This document shows, piece by piece, positions 4,959 to 15,100 of a stretch of 22,476 nucleotides of DNA. Source of the stretch: a virus. The notes under the pieces were generated by a model that was given only the letters and a program-made list of their open reading frames with translations, had not been told where the DNA came from and did no database searches. The stretch's first letter is position 1; every line of letters starts with the position of its first letter. The stretch is from IMG/VR virus record IMGVR_UViG_3300048550_000910, positions 1 to 22,476 of that record; one strand, written 5' to 3'. The translations under genes and the position numbers were made by a program.

Positions 4959-5202
4959 TTATTTTGTAGTAATAGAAAAAATAAAAGAAGCCCCAAAAAC
5001 AGTTGGAGGGCTTGAGCTGACGGAAACGCAAAATAGCGACGTTAGGTACCTAAAGGGTAAAGTAATATCTGCCGGGGATCAAGTTACAATGTTAAAAGAA
5101 GGGGACGTTGTGTATTACGACAAGCACAATGGGCATGGCATACAATGGAAAGATCAATTGTTCCATGTGTTAAAGCTTGGCGATATTGTTCTTGTGGAAT
5201 GA
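4945..5202 (+). CDS. groES: phage-encoded co-chaperonin GroES, 85 aa
   Basis: Co-chaperonin lid for the GroEL ring. The sequence shows the expected order: an N-terminal strand (YFVVIEKIKE), the mobile loop with GGLEL at 21-25 (GGIVL in E. coli), KGKVISAGD, the LKEGDVVYYDK strand (matching VGDIVIF) and the C-terminal LKLGDIVLVE. It is about 12 residues shorter than E. coli GroES. Its ATG lies inside the last codons of groEL in another frame, so translation is probably coupled. The order groEL-groES is the reverse of the usual bacterial operon. The mobile-loop tripeptide carries an acidic residue (Leu-Glu-Leu), which may match changes in the partner GroEL; that is inference. Confidence 0.88.
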   Translation: MQAINYFVVIEKIKEAPKTVGGLELTETQNSDVRYLKGKVISAGDQVTMLKEGDVVYYDKHNGHGIQWKDQLFHVLKLGDIVLVE

Positions 5203-5639
5203 GGCTAGATCCTTCTGACATAAGAAGCATGAATTTACTTAAGTATTACAGGCTCATTCGCAAGTGGGCCTGTAAAACTTATAAGCTAAAAGACGCTGAT
5301 CTTGAATTATTAATATATCTAGATTGCAAAAATAGATTTACACGTAATGATTTCATAGATGGCCAGTACACATATTCTTGGGATAAAGATAGGTGGGAGC
5401 GCCTTCGCAGAGATGGCTGGATTGAGGTTTGGCGTCATCGTAATCGTACTACAATTAAATATTCTATATTTCAAACCTCTCAAAAATGCAGACGCTTAAT
5501 CAGCAGAATGTATAGAATAATGCTTGGCGAAGAAGACTTACCAACGTCAGAGCGAAGCATATTTTACAAAAACAAAACATACACAGATAAAGTCTATAAT
5601 AAAGCTATAGACGATATGATAAAAGATTCAGAACGATAA
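5199..5639 (+). CDS. probable winged-helix (MarR-like) DNA-binding protein, 146 aa
   Basis: The frame is open from 5145, but the ATG at 5199 overlaps the groES stop as ATGA and is preferred; the extra 18 residues would be read from within groES. The product (MRLDPSDIRSMNLLKYYRL...) shows several helices, then SWDKDRWERLRRDGWIEVW followed by a basic hairpin (RHRNRTTIKYSIF) and a helix (SQKCRRLISRMYRIM). This matches the recognition helix, wing and C-terminal helix order of MarR-type winged-helix proteins, though without a family match I can verify. It is rich in Arg, Trp and Tyr. It may regulate transcription of the rightward block; a structural role cannot be excluded. Confidence 0.6.
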   Translation: MRLDPSDIRSMNLLKYYRLIRKWACKTYKLKDADLELLIYLDCKNRFTRNDFIDGQYTYSWDKDRWERLRRDGWIEVWRHRNRTTIKYSIFQTSQKCRRLISRMYRIMLGEEDLPTSERSIFYKNKTYTDKVYNKAIDDMIKDSER

Positions 5640-5650
5640 AAACTAATATT

Positions 5651-5746
5651 ATGCCTGGAACAAGCAAAAAAGGCGGGGGCCTTAAAACAAAAAAAAGTTA
5701 TAAAAAGTCTTATGCCAAAAAACCAATGGCTAAAAAGAAAAAGTAA
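5651..5746 (+). CDS. tiny lysine-rich protein, 31 aa
   Basis: ATG at 5651 after the leader ACTAATATT, stop TAA at 5744. Begins MPGTSKKGGGLKTKKSYKK and ends AKKKK; 13 of 31 residues are Lys, with no acidic residue. The next gene starts two bases after the stop codon, and similar Lys-rich mini-proteins follow, which supports a real gene. Polyamine-like peptides of this kind could neutralise DNA in the capsid. That is inference; low-complexity composition limits recognition. Confidence 0.5.
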   Translation: MPGTSKKGGGLKTKKSYKKSYAKKPMAKKKK

Positions 5747-5748
5747 TC

Positions 5749-6036
5749 ATGCCTAGCAAAAACGCACCCTCAAGAAAAAAATCTAAAGGCTATTATGCTA
5801 AAGTTAAGAAAGGCAAAGGCACTGGGGCTAAAGCCGGCGGCGGTATGACTGCTAAAGGTGTTGCTAAATACAGAAGGGATAATCCTGGAAGTAAGCTAAA
5901 AACCGCGGTAACCACGCCTCCTTCTAAACTTAAAAAAGGCAGTAAAGCTTGGAAACGTAGAAAAGCATTCTGTGCGCGTTCAAAAAGTTGGACCAGCGAA
6001 AGAGGCAAAGCCGCACGTAGAAAATGGAACTGTTAA
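5749..6036 (+). CDS. basic DUF6321-like protein, 95 aa
   Basis: Begins MPSKNAPSRKKSKGYYAKV. The conserved-looking core starts with GGGMTAKGVAKYRRDNPGSK (30-49), includes SKAWKRRKAFCARSKSW and ends with SERGKAARRKWNC. I recall this pattern (TAKGVAxYRRxNPGSKL ... FCARSKxW ... RGKAARRxWxC) from a small family found in marine phages and large DNA viruses, labelled DUF6321; the label is from memory. The protein is strongly basic with two Cys, one in FCAR and one at the C-terminus. Function unproven; DNA binding is plausible. It lies two bases after the preceding mini-gene. Confidence 0.65.
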   Translation: MPSKNAPSRKKSKGYYAKVKKGKGTGAKAGGGMTAKGVAKYRRDNPGSKLKTAVTTPPSKLKKGSKAWKRRKAFCARSKSWTSERGKAARRKWNC

Positions 6037-6045
6037 AATAATATT

Positions 6046-6156
6046 ATGAAAAAATTAAGTCCAGCGCAAAAAAAGCTTGCAAGAGCTGCAAAGCCATATA
6101 ACAAAATAACTGGAGCAGACTTTAAGGCGCTTAAAAAAAGAAAAAAACGTAAATGA
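6046..6156 (+). CDS. tiny basic protein, 36 aa
   Basis: ATG at 6046 after the leader AATAATATT, the same type of leader as the gene at 5651. Begins MKKLSPAQKKLARAAKPYN and ends LKKRKKRK; 15 of 36 residues are Lys or Arg. Its stop TGA overlaps the next ATG (ATGA at 6153), which supports both genes. Probably helical and nucleic-acid binding; no family recognised. Confidence 0.5.
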   Translation: MKKLSPAQKKLARAAKPYNKITGADFKALKKRKKRK

Positions 6157-6311
6157 AGTCTAGAGGCTTAGGTGATGATATTCACAAATTAACAACCCGT
6201 ACCGGTATTAAATCCGCTGTAGATTTTCTTTCAAAAGGATTGAACATCCCATGTGGCTGCGAAGGTCGCAGAAAAGCAATGAATAAACTATTCCCAAAAC
6301 GATACAAATAA
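6153..6311 (+). CDS. small Cys-motif phage protein, 52 aa
   Basis: Begins MKSRGLGDDIHKLTTRTGIK and contains CGCEGRRKAMNKLFP near the C-terminus. The pattern GLGDxI...TGIK...CGCxxR...LNxxFP is one I remember from small proteins of many marine phages, of unknown function. The CxC pair could bind a metal, but no second pair is present. It is coupled to the preceding 36-residue gene by an ATGA overlap. It is less basic than its neighbours. Confidence 0.6.
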   Translation: MKSRGLGDDIHKLTTRTGIKSAVDFLSKGLNIPCGCEGRRKAMNKLFPKRYK

Positions 6312-6339
6312 AAAAAATAAACGATATAAATAAAAAATT

Positions 6340-6813
6340 ATGGCATATAATATGAAAAAAGGCGGTGGAAGCGCCAATGCTGATACGCCAGGTACTTTTA
6401 GCCTTAACGACACAAATACAATGGCAGCTTTAGAAAAAGCAAGAGCCAAAGCATCCCAATTGAAGGCTCAAAAAACAGCAGATAGCCTTAGCTATGCTAA
6501 AGATTTAGAAAAACAATTTAGAAGCCAAAGAGGGCAATTAGACGCCGCAGGGGATCGGCAATTAATGAAAGACGTTAAAAAACGAGCAAGTGAAGTTTAT
6601 GATTTTGACATAATAGAGCCTACTGAAAAATTTCCAAAAACGGGTGTAACCGTAAAAAAAGGAACATATTTAGGCCCAGGATATATTACAGATGGTCAAG
6701 AACTAGGATTTGGAAGTGGTATGACTGTTACTCAATTAGCTAAAGATAAGCCACGTTTTGGTTTTGAGCAAACAAAAGCCAAAAAGATTTCTAAATTATT
6801 AGGCTTAAAATAA
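6340..6813 (+). CDS. hypothetical protein, 157 aa
   Basis: Begins MAYNMKKGGGSANADTPGTF. Residues 28-90 are charged and helical, probably a coiled coil (AALEKARAKASQLKAQK, LEKQFRSQRGQLDAAG). The C-terminal half is Gly-rich and beta-like (KKGTYLGPGYITDGQELGFG) and ends in a basic tail. Its stop codon overlaps the holin start as TAATG, so the two are coupled. It does not show lysozyme, amidase or peptidase motifs, so I do not call it an endolysin. Possibly a virion or assembly protein; function unknown. Confidence 0.6.
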   Translation: MAYNMKKGGGSANADTPGTFSLNDTNTMAALEKARAKASQLKAQKTADSLSYAKDLEKQFRSQRGQLDAAGDRQLMKDVKKRASEVYDFDIIEPTEKFPKTGVTVKKGTYLGPGYITDGQELGFGSGMTVTQLAKDKPRFGFEQTKAKKISKLLGLK

Positions 6814-7271
6814 TGCCAAAAAAACCGTTTAAAGACAGCACCGTTGGTAAGCTTTTACTAGGTGCTGCTTCTGTTATAAATCCTGCTTTGGGGAATGTAT
6901 TATCTGGTGTAACATCGCCAAAAGATGCAATAGCAGAAATTACAAAAGCCGACATACCTGCTGAAGAAAAAATTAAATTACAACAATTAATATTCGACCA
7001 GCAAAATAAAGAAATAGAGGCTATAAGCACACGCTGGAAAGCAGATGCGGCTTCAGATTCTTGGCTTTCAAAAAACGTACGCCCACTAGTTTTAGTGTGG
7101 TGTATTGTTGTATTTAGCTTTGCTGGTATATTAGATAGTGTAGATTCTATAGCTTTTAATATAGGGGCAACATGGAATGATACATTTGAAAAAGTAATGA
7201 TGGCTGTTGTATTAGCATATTTTGGCGGTAGAACAACGGAAAAAGCAACAAACATATTTAAAAGTAAATAA
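6813..7271 (+). CDS. holin-like membrane protein, 152 aa
   Basis: The N-terminal third has a Gly/Ala-rich hydrophobic stretch (VGKLLLGAASVINPALG, 11-27). A charged helix follows (about 40-75), then SDSWLSKNVRPLVL (81-94), leading into a membrane span (about 91-108) and a second span (about 126-139, VMMAVVLAYFGG). The tail is basic. This resembles the three-transmembrane holin families of marine phages and gene-transfer agents, where a WLSKNVRP-type sequence precedes the first span (from memory). It would form inner-membrane lesions that release an endolysin or collapse the membrane potential. No endolysin is seen next to it. It is coupled to both neighbours by TAATG overlaps. Confidence 0.7.
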   Translation: MPKKPFKDSTVGKLLLGAASVINPALGNVLSGVTSPKDAIAEITKADIPAEEKIKLQQLIFDQQNKEIEAISTRWKADAASDSWLSKNVRPLVLVWCIVVFSFAGILDSVDSIAFNIGATWNDTFEKVMMAVVLAYFGGRTTEKATNIFKSK

Positions 7272-7957
7272 TGGCTAGAATAAGTACCTATCAAAGAGAT
7301 ACTGTTGTAACTAAAAACGACAAGGTAATAGGCACTGATTCTGCTGGTTCAGTTACTAAAAATTTTAAATTAGAAGATCTCTCAAACTTTTTTTCTACAA
7401 ATATAACTGTAGCCGGGCAAGCGGGTTATAGATTTAAAAACGAATTGGGCAACGGAATTATAAATGGTTTTTCTAATAATGATGCATTTTCTGCTTTAAC
7501 TACTTTCAAGGTAAGTGAAGTAGATGTGGCCGGGCATAATATAGAAAATTTTTTACAAGAATACAAAAACAAAAGAATAATTCTTGTACAGGTAGACAAC
7601 AAAGATAATTACGGCATATACGATGTAACCAATATTGTAGAAGATACAAATAATCTTAACTACCACGATTTTACATTAGAATACCATTCAGGTAATGGCA
7701 ATTTAATTTTAGATAAATATTATATACTGGCTATATATGCTCAAGACGCTGAGTATAAACATAACCAACAACTTGCTTCTAGCACTTGGGTTATAAATCA
7801 TAATTTAAATAAATTCCCAAGCGTAAGCATAAAATTTTCAGGCGGTGCGCAATTATATACTAATGTTGGTGCATTCGCTGGTGTAACATATACAAACAAA
7901 AACTCATTAACAATAAATTTAGCTACTGAGCTCAGCGGCTACGCATACTTAAACTAA
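7271..7957 (+). CDS. putative tail-fibre or appendage protein, 228 aa
   Basis: Begins MARISTYQRDTVVTKNDKVI, followed by GTDSAGSVTKNFKLEDLSNF, an N-terminal pattern I associate with virion appendage proteins of flavobacterial and marine phages. The rest is beta-rich with many Asn, Thr and Tyr. It includes TWVINHNLNKFPSV and a C-terminal strand ending SGYAYLN; the NHNL...PSV motif recurs in receptor-binding and fibre tips. It follows the holin with a one-base overlap and precedes two larger fibre genes. Probably part of the adsorption apparatus, perhaps a short fibre or a connector for the giant fibre. The exact position in the virion cannot be told from sequence. Confidence 0.55.
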   Translation: MARISTYQRDTVVTKNDKVIGTDSAGSVTKNFKLEDLSNFFSTNITVAGQAGYRFKNELGNGIINGFSNNDAFSALTTFKVSEVDVAGHNIENFLQEYKNKRIILVQVDNKDNYGIYDVTNIVEDTNNLNYHDFTLEYHSGNGNLILDKYYILAIYAQDAEYKHNQQLASSTWVINHNLNKFPSVSIKFSGGAQLYTNVGAFAGVTYTNKNSLTINLATELSGYAYLN

Positions 7958-7961
7958 AATT

Positions 7962-9179
7962 ATGGCTATCCCATTTCTTAATCACTTAGACTTATTAGAT
8001 GTATCGGAAATACAAAACGCGATACTGCACAAAACTACATCAGCGCTTGCATCGGATGTAGAAGGTAAAATTATTTATGACACTGGCTCTGATACAATAA
8101 AGTACTACAATGGATCCGTTTGGATTTCTTTGGCTGGCGACACTGTAAGAACCGTTGCTGTTGACACTAATGGCGATGGAACTGCTGATAATACTTTAGA
8201 AGTAGCTGAGGATTTAGTATTAAAGAAAGGTAGCAATATAACTTTAGCTGAAGCCGGAGGTGTTGTTACAATATCTTCTACAGATACGGTAGACATGGGA
8301 GATGGTTTTATTGTATCTGCTGACACAAATACAAATGCTACTACAATAACAGAAGGAGATACACTAACAATTGCAGGTGGAACCAACATAACAACAGAGA
8401 CTACAGCAGATGGTACTGTGACGATAAGCTCTACGGCTCCCGACGTAGATGTGTCTAATGCAAACTTATTAACTAGATTAGCTAATTTAGAGTCTACCAA
8501 TGGGAGTGAAACGGATGAAAATATTGTAATAGGTGCTAGCGCTGGTGATACTATAGTTATAACGGGTAACCTACAAGTTTCTGGCACAACCACGACTGTT
8601 AATTCTACCGAGGTAGTAGTGGCTGACAATAATATTGTACTTAGTAAAGACAACACTACTTCAGCTGTTATAGATGGCGCAGGTATTACGCTTGAAGGTG
8701 GCACGGGTGATGATGCTACATTTACATATAGTACAACTGGCCCTAAGTTTGAATTAAAACTTGGATCTAGTTATGAAGACTTACAAGTTGATCAATTAAT
8801 TGCTTCTTCATTAGATATATCTGGCGACGTTGATGTTGACGGTACTTTAGAAGCTGACGCAATAACAGTAAACGGATCAACACTTAATAGTGTTATTGAC
8901 GGCAGAATAACAGCAAGAGAATACAAAGCTAACTTCCCAGCTTCTGCTACAAGTGCTGGGGATGCGATAACAATAACACATAGCTTAAACTCGCGAGACG
9001 TTATTGTTCAGTTTTACGCTTTAGTAGAAGATATTGATGGAGACGCTAACACACCTAATGTAACACAATACGAAGAAGTTAAATTAGCAAACGTAAGAAC
9101 AGATGCTAATAATATAACAGTTACACCTAATACGGCACTAGCTGCTGAAGCACTTAGAGTTCTAATTAAAGAGCTATAA
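7962..9179 (+). CDS. tail-fibre protein, 405 aa
   Basis: Begins MAIPFLNHLDLLDVSEIQNA and shares the IPFL attachment-like N-terminus with the 2512-residue fibre downstream. Residues about 28-58 (VEGKIIYDTGSDTIKYYNG and onward) resemble the short domain near the start of many marine phage fibres. The middle is Thr/Ser/Asp-rich, with LQVSGTTTTVNSTEVVV followed by NNIVLSKDN, a pattern familiar from cyanophage-type fibres. Then comes DISGDVDVDGTLEADAI. The C-terminal about 80 residues form a beta domain (SLNSRDVIVQFYAL ... ALRVLIKEL). There is no S74 domain. Likely an extended trimeric beta fibre forming part of the adsorption apparatus. Confidence 0.7.
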   Translation: MAIPFLNHLDLLDVSEIQNAILHKTTSALASDVEGKIIYDTGSDTIKYYNGSVWISLAGDTVRTVAVDTNGDGTADNTLEVAEDLVLKKGSNITLAEAGGVVTISSTDTVDMGDGFIVSADTNTNATTITEGDTLTIAGGTNITTETTADGTVTISSTAPDVDVSNANLLTRLANLESTNGSETDENIVIGASAGDTIVITGNLQVSGTTTTVNSTEVVVADNNIVLSKDNTTSAVIDGAGITLEGGTGDDATFTYSTTGPKFELKLGSSYEDLQVDQLIASSLDISGDVDVDGTLEADAITVNGSTLNSVIDGRITAREYKANFPASATSAGDAITITHSLNSRDVIVQFYALVEDIDGDANTPNVTQYEEVKLANVRTDANNITVTPNTALAAEALRVLIKEL

Positions 9180-9195
9180 TAAATAACAATTTAAT

Positions 9196-12100
9196 ATGAG
9201 TAAAATACCGTTTTTAGACCCAGCGTGGTTAAAAGCAGGGTTAGTTGATACTTCAGGCGATGCTGGCTCAAGCGGGCAAATACTTTCGTCAACTGGCTCT
9301 GGCGTTAACTGGATAAACCAAGGTGATATAACATCTGGTCAAGTTGACAAGGCTCTTTCGCTTACGTTGCAAGTAAAGAACACAGAATCTGTAGCGCTAA
9401 CAAAGGGACAAGTTGTTTGCGCCGCGCCTACTGCTACACCACCGTCTGGAAATGTTATTGAAGTAAAACTTGCTGACAATGACGGTACAGATAGTATGCC
9501 AGCTATTGGTATTCTAAACGAAGGCTTAGACGCTGCAGGCGGGGAAAATGATGAAGGCGAAGCTATTATGTTTGGCCGTATTTCCGGTATAGATACATCC
9601 GCATTTTCTGTAGGCGATGAAGTTTTTGTTTCAGATACAGCAGGAGCTTTAATCGCTACAAAACCAACTGGCGTAAAATACATTCAAAAAGTTGGGGTTG
9701 TAATGCGCGACGACGCTTCCAATGGTACAATAGAAGTTTTTGGTGCGGGAAGAACAAACGATGTACCGACTCCATTATATATAGATCACACTAATCAGCG
9801 CTTGGGGATTGGGACGGCTAGTCCTGGAGCTAAGTTAGAGGTTGCAGGTACTGGTGAATTATCTTTTAAAATAAATAACACACAACACAGTAGATCACTA
9901 ATTATAGAACAAGGTGGTGGTTATTCACATTTAAAAGCATCGCATGTTTCAGGGATCGCTATTAATTACGGCCAAGGGAATCCTGGTATTCTTTCATTGT
10001 TTAACAACACAACACAAGCCGTAAAAATAAACACGAATGGTAATTCATATCTTAACGGCGGCAACGTCGGGATTGGGACTACTAGTCCCACACATCTACT
10101 TACTTTAGAGACCGCAAGTTCTCCAGGTTTAAAAATAAAAGACACTACGCAGGGAGCTACCTTGCTGGCTTTTAGCCAAGATTCCAATTCACATATAGGT
10201 ACTTACAGTTCACACCCATTGGTTTTGGATACTAATAGTTCAGAAAGAATGCGCATCACCTCAGGTGGCAACGTTGGGATTGGGACGGATAGTCCTATAT
10301 CTAAATTAGAAATTAGTCAGCAGTTATCCGCCGCTTCTACTATAGATTATCCTTATACTATTTCGTCAAGAGACGATGGAAATTCAATTAATCAACTTGG
10401 CGGCGAAGGAGTTGGTATTAAGTTTAGAGTAGCAGGGAACGATGCTACCGATCCAGGTAATAGTTTAGTTGGAGCAAGTATTGCTGCAATAAGAGAAAGT
10501 TCATCTGATTCAGTTAGTAATACTGGTTTAGGATTTTTTGTTACACAAAATGATGAAACATTAGACGAGGCTGTAAGAATAGATAGCGCAGGCAACGTCG
10601 GTATTGGAACGACTAGTCCTGGGGCAAAGCTTCAAGTTAATGGAGGTGTTTTATTAGGTAGCGCATACGTACAACCAGCAGGTTCTTCTTGGACGACTTC
10701 TAACTCTCAGTTGATACTAGGAGGCGCTCATAATACAGAATTTAACGATGACAACCCCGGGGTTAAGCTTTTAATAAGTGGATATAATAACGACGGCACC
10801 ACTCTTTACCCGATATACGTAGAAGATGAAAACGGACTTCCAGATTTTTGGTTAAAAAACAGACCTTCTGGTACAGGTTTGCCTACGGCTTATTTTGCAG
10901 GCAACGTAGGGATTGGGACGACTAGTCCTTCTCATGACTTAACTATAAATTCAGCAACAGGCGGTCAATTACAATTTCAGTATAATACATTAAGTCGTTT
11001 AAGAATTGAAGCTGATTCAGGAGGTGGTTCTTATTATGCTGCTGCGGGATTTTACCATAGGTTTTTTACTTCAGGAGCAGAACGTATGCGCATCGATTCG
11101 TCAGGCAACGTTGGAATTGGAACGACTAGTCCATCACAAAAAATTGAAGTGTCTGGCAGTGTTAATAATAATGATATTGCGGTTTTAATTAAAAATAACT
11201 ATGACGATAATCTTTCAACAAGTAGACCAGCCGCTGCGTTGCTATTTAGTACAGCTAGTAATAATGGGTATTTAAGAGTTTATGGTGCTCCAGCAGATAC
11301 CGCAGCAAACCATCAAATTGATTTAGGGTCAACAGCTGGGGGTAGTTATTTAACATTTTCTCCATCTGGTTCTGAAAAAATGCGCATTGAAGCGGATGGG
11401 AGTATTATATTTAATGATTATGGGTCTGGCTCCAATACAGGAACAGTTGCGTATAATTTAGCTGTAGATTCTTCAGGTAATATTATAGAGAACTCTGCAA
11501 ATACAAGAAGTGTTTTTGTAGCAACTTCAACAGCTTCAGGATATAATATAAACACTACAACTACAATAAGTTGGAATAGTGAAGATATAAAAGATTCTGG
11601 CTACACACATAGTAATTCTACAAATAACGACTCAATAACAATTACACAAGCCGGTACGTATAAAATATATGCAGCTATAACATATACAACAGCAGTTGAA
11701 AGAGCAAATGTAGCTTTACAAATACTGGTAAACGGCACTGCAACCGGGGCAAGAGGTGCTGGTGGTTATGTTAGATCTCAAAGCGGGCATAGTGACGGCA
11801 CTACAATTGTAGAAGATTATGTTACGCTAAGTGCTAATGATGTTATAAAAATACAAACGTCGCAAGAAGCAGCAGCAGGTACTGTAAATCTTATATCAGG
11901 CGAGTCAAAAATTATTATTGAAAAACTTACAGGACTTACGCTTTCAACCACAAATGCTAATACCTTGGGTGGCCTTGGAGCTACCGATTTTGTTCAGGTT
12001 TCAGGCGATACAATGACTGGCGACTTGTATCTAGACGACGGTGATGGGGCAACTCCTTCTCTATATTTTAAAAATGGAGCTAATAATTTTTGGAGATACC

Positions 12101-15100
12101 TTATGTTATCAGGGGGTGATTTTTCTATAAAAGAAGGAACATCAACGAGATTAACATTCCAAGCAGGCGGCAACGTTGGGATCGGGACTACAAGTCCGAG
12201 CAGAAAACTAGACGTTAGGGGAGATGCACAAATTCTTTCTACTGGGGCAACAGGCTTGAGAATTGTTGGAGGTAATACAGATGAAGTCTATATGATTTTT
12301 GGTGATGCCGATGATAATTCAATGGGCGGGTTTGGTTACGATAACAATACTAATGAACTTAGTATTGATGTAAACAACTCTGAGGCTATAAGAATAGATT
12401 CCTCCGGCAACGTCGGGATTGGGGCTACTAATCCTGAAAACATATTACACCTTAAAAGCCCTAATCCTTATTTAATACTAGAGGACACTTCAAATGCGAA
12501 TAAAAATAGAATTGCCAATGTAGATGGGAATATGCACTACCACGCGGACTACAATAACCAAATGGGTAACTCTAGACATATTTTTTATATAGATAACTCT
12601 GAAAAATTAAGAATAAATACCAACGGCAACGTCGGTATTGGAACAACTAGTCCAGGTAAAAAATTAGATGTCGCTGGAGAAATACAAGGAACAAATTTAT
12701 TTGCAGAAACTTACCGATCGGCTAGAACTGATGGTGATATTTACATTCAAGCTGCAACTGCAACAGATTTTGTTTCTATTGGAACACAAGTATCTCCTAA
12801 TTTAATGAGAATAGACGGTTCAGGAAACGTCGGGATTGGTACTACGAGTCCTGCGGCAAAATTAGAAGTTGCTGGTAATTCTATATTAGATAAAAAATCG
12901 ATTTTAAGACTACCAGGAATGAGTATGGGCTCGGGGGGTATCACTGATGAATATCTTGTTATTGCCAGAAAATATGATGGAGTAAATCAAAATGCCACTG
13001 GTATAATTGGTAAAATTATATTTTCAAGAGGAGGCACGACCGCTGGCAATAACCCATCAGAATATTATATCAATATTCAATGTGCTTATAATAGCGATGC
13101 TTTAAATAGTTTAACTTATACAGGAAGTGAAATATTTACAAGCCTTGATGTTGTTGATATAAGCGGAACTGATTATTATGCATTAAAAGTAAGAAGTAAC
13201 GGCGGGGGAGACACCAGTGATAGATTTTATGCTGAAGGCTTATTGATGGATGATGGAGACTCAAATATATTTACAAGAGTTAGATCAAGCGATGCATCAG
13301 TAACTGTTGTTTCAACTGGATCAATGACACCAACGGTTAAAATTAATGGGTCAGGTACAGCCAACTATGTAACCAAATGGAGTGATACAGATACTATTAC
13401 TAATTCTACTATCTATGACAATGGAACTAACGTCGGAATTGGTACTACGAGTCCAAGCCATAAATTTCATGTATCTAGCGGGAATGGTGATACAACTCAT
13501 ACAATACACGTTGCTCATACAAGAAACGATCCTGACACTGCTTCTAATGCTGTATTTATTGATGCTAATTACTCAGGCACAAAATCAGCTGCTACAGATA
13601 TAATACAAACTGGTTTAAAAGTAGATTTAGATTCTTCAGCTACTGGAACTGCTACTGATGAACATAGAGTATATGGTATTCATTCAGACACTAGAAATAG
13701 TGGTTTTGCTGATTTTGTATTTGGAACATACTCTTATGCTGAATCGAATTATACTGGCGGTAAAACTGCTAATCTTGGGGGTGTTTATGGTTTAGTTGCT
13801 CACGACGCTAATAGTGCAAGTGGTGGTGTTACAAATTTGTTCGGCGTAAAAGGTGTAGCACAAATACAAGATGATGGTGATGTAGATAATGCTTATGGTG
13901 GGCAATTCCAAGTGCTTATAGCAAACAATAGAGACGCGAATGTTGATGTTACAGTAGGAGTTGAAGCAGAAATACAAATTGATGAACAGAGTGCATTGAC
14001 CTATGGGGATATACATGGCTTTAGAGCAATTATAGATAACAACGAAGGTGCTGTACCAACCTTTGGAAACCAATATTTATTTAAAGGTGATTACCAAGGA
14101 ACAAAAGGCAGTAACGCTTACGGTATATATATAGAAGGTGATAAACATTACTTTGATGGAAACGTCGGGATCGGGACTACGAGTCCTGATTTAAAGCTAC
14201 ACCTTGCTCATTCAGATAGTAATAATGGGTTACTACTAGAACATACTTCTCAAGCAAATGGATTTCAAATTCTTCAAAATATTAGAGAAACTGAAGGTTT
14301 AATTTGGCAGAAATGGACTAATGGTTCTTTTACTTCAAACTTGATGACTCTTGACTATTCAGGCAACGTCGGGATTGGAACGACTAGCCCTCAACAGAAA
14401 CTTGATGTTAATGGGGATATTGCCATTAAAACTGCTACCCAGCTTAGTTTTAATACCAGCAATGGCACTCTTAGTGTTGGCGGTCACGCGGGGCAGCTCG
14501 ATTTATTAAGTAGCAGTATTTTTATTAATTATACCGGCGACGTCGGAATCGGGACGACTAACCCTGGTGCTAAGCTAGACGTAGAAGGTGGCGCCATAGG
14601 TAGTGCGCAAGGAGATTCTACAACAGCAGCTATATTTAGAGCGGGTAGACAAAATCTTTACTTTGAAAATCAAAGAACAGCTGCAGGATCTGATTGGAAT
14701 AACAATACGTTTAAGATTTTAGCAAAAATAGATACTACATCCCACCAGTCTATAGACTTTGTAAATGACGCTTCATACAATGAACACATTGATATATATA
14801 CAGGAAATCAAAGCTTCAATACAAGGTTTGCCGCGAACGGCAACGTAGGGATCGGGGACACGGCGCCAGGCGCTAAATTAACAGTATTTAGAACAGATAA
14901 CTCATATGCAATTAATTTATCTGACACTGAGTCTAGAGCTGGATTATCTGTAAAATCTTCGGGCAGCTTTGATAGCAAATTAACAATAAGCTCTGGGGCA
15001 AGCTCAAGGCAGTATATACAAGCTGTTAATAACGCTGCTACAACAGGAAGAGATATTGCTATAAATCCTTACGGAGGCAACGTCGGGATTGGGACTACGA

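Noticed and set aside
5145-5198. Longer start for the winged-helix gene inside groES
   Set aside because: The extra residues are only groES read in another frame; the ATGA overlap at 5199 is the usual coupling arrangement.
6340-6813. Endolysin beside the holin
   Set aside because: No lysozyme, amidase or peptidase catalytic motif is visible in the 157-residue protein; adjacency alone is not enough.
8105-8704. Long reverse-strand frame (199 codons) opposite the 405-residue fibre
   Set aside because: It is a Val/Ser/Thr-rich mirror of the fibre's repetitive Thr/Asp codons, with no leader or motif.
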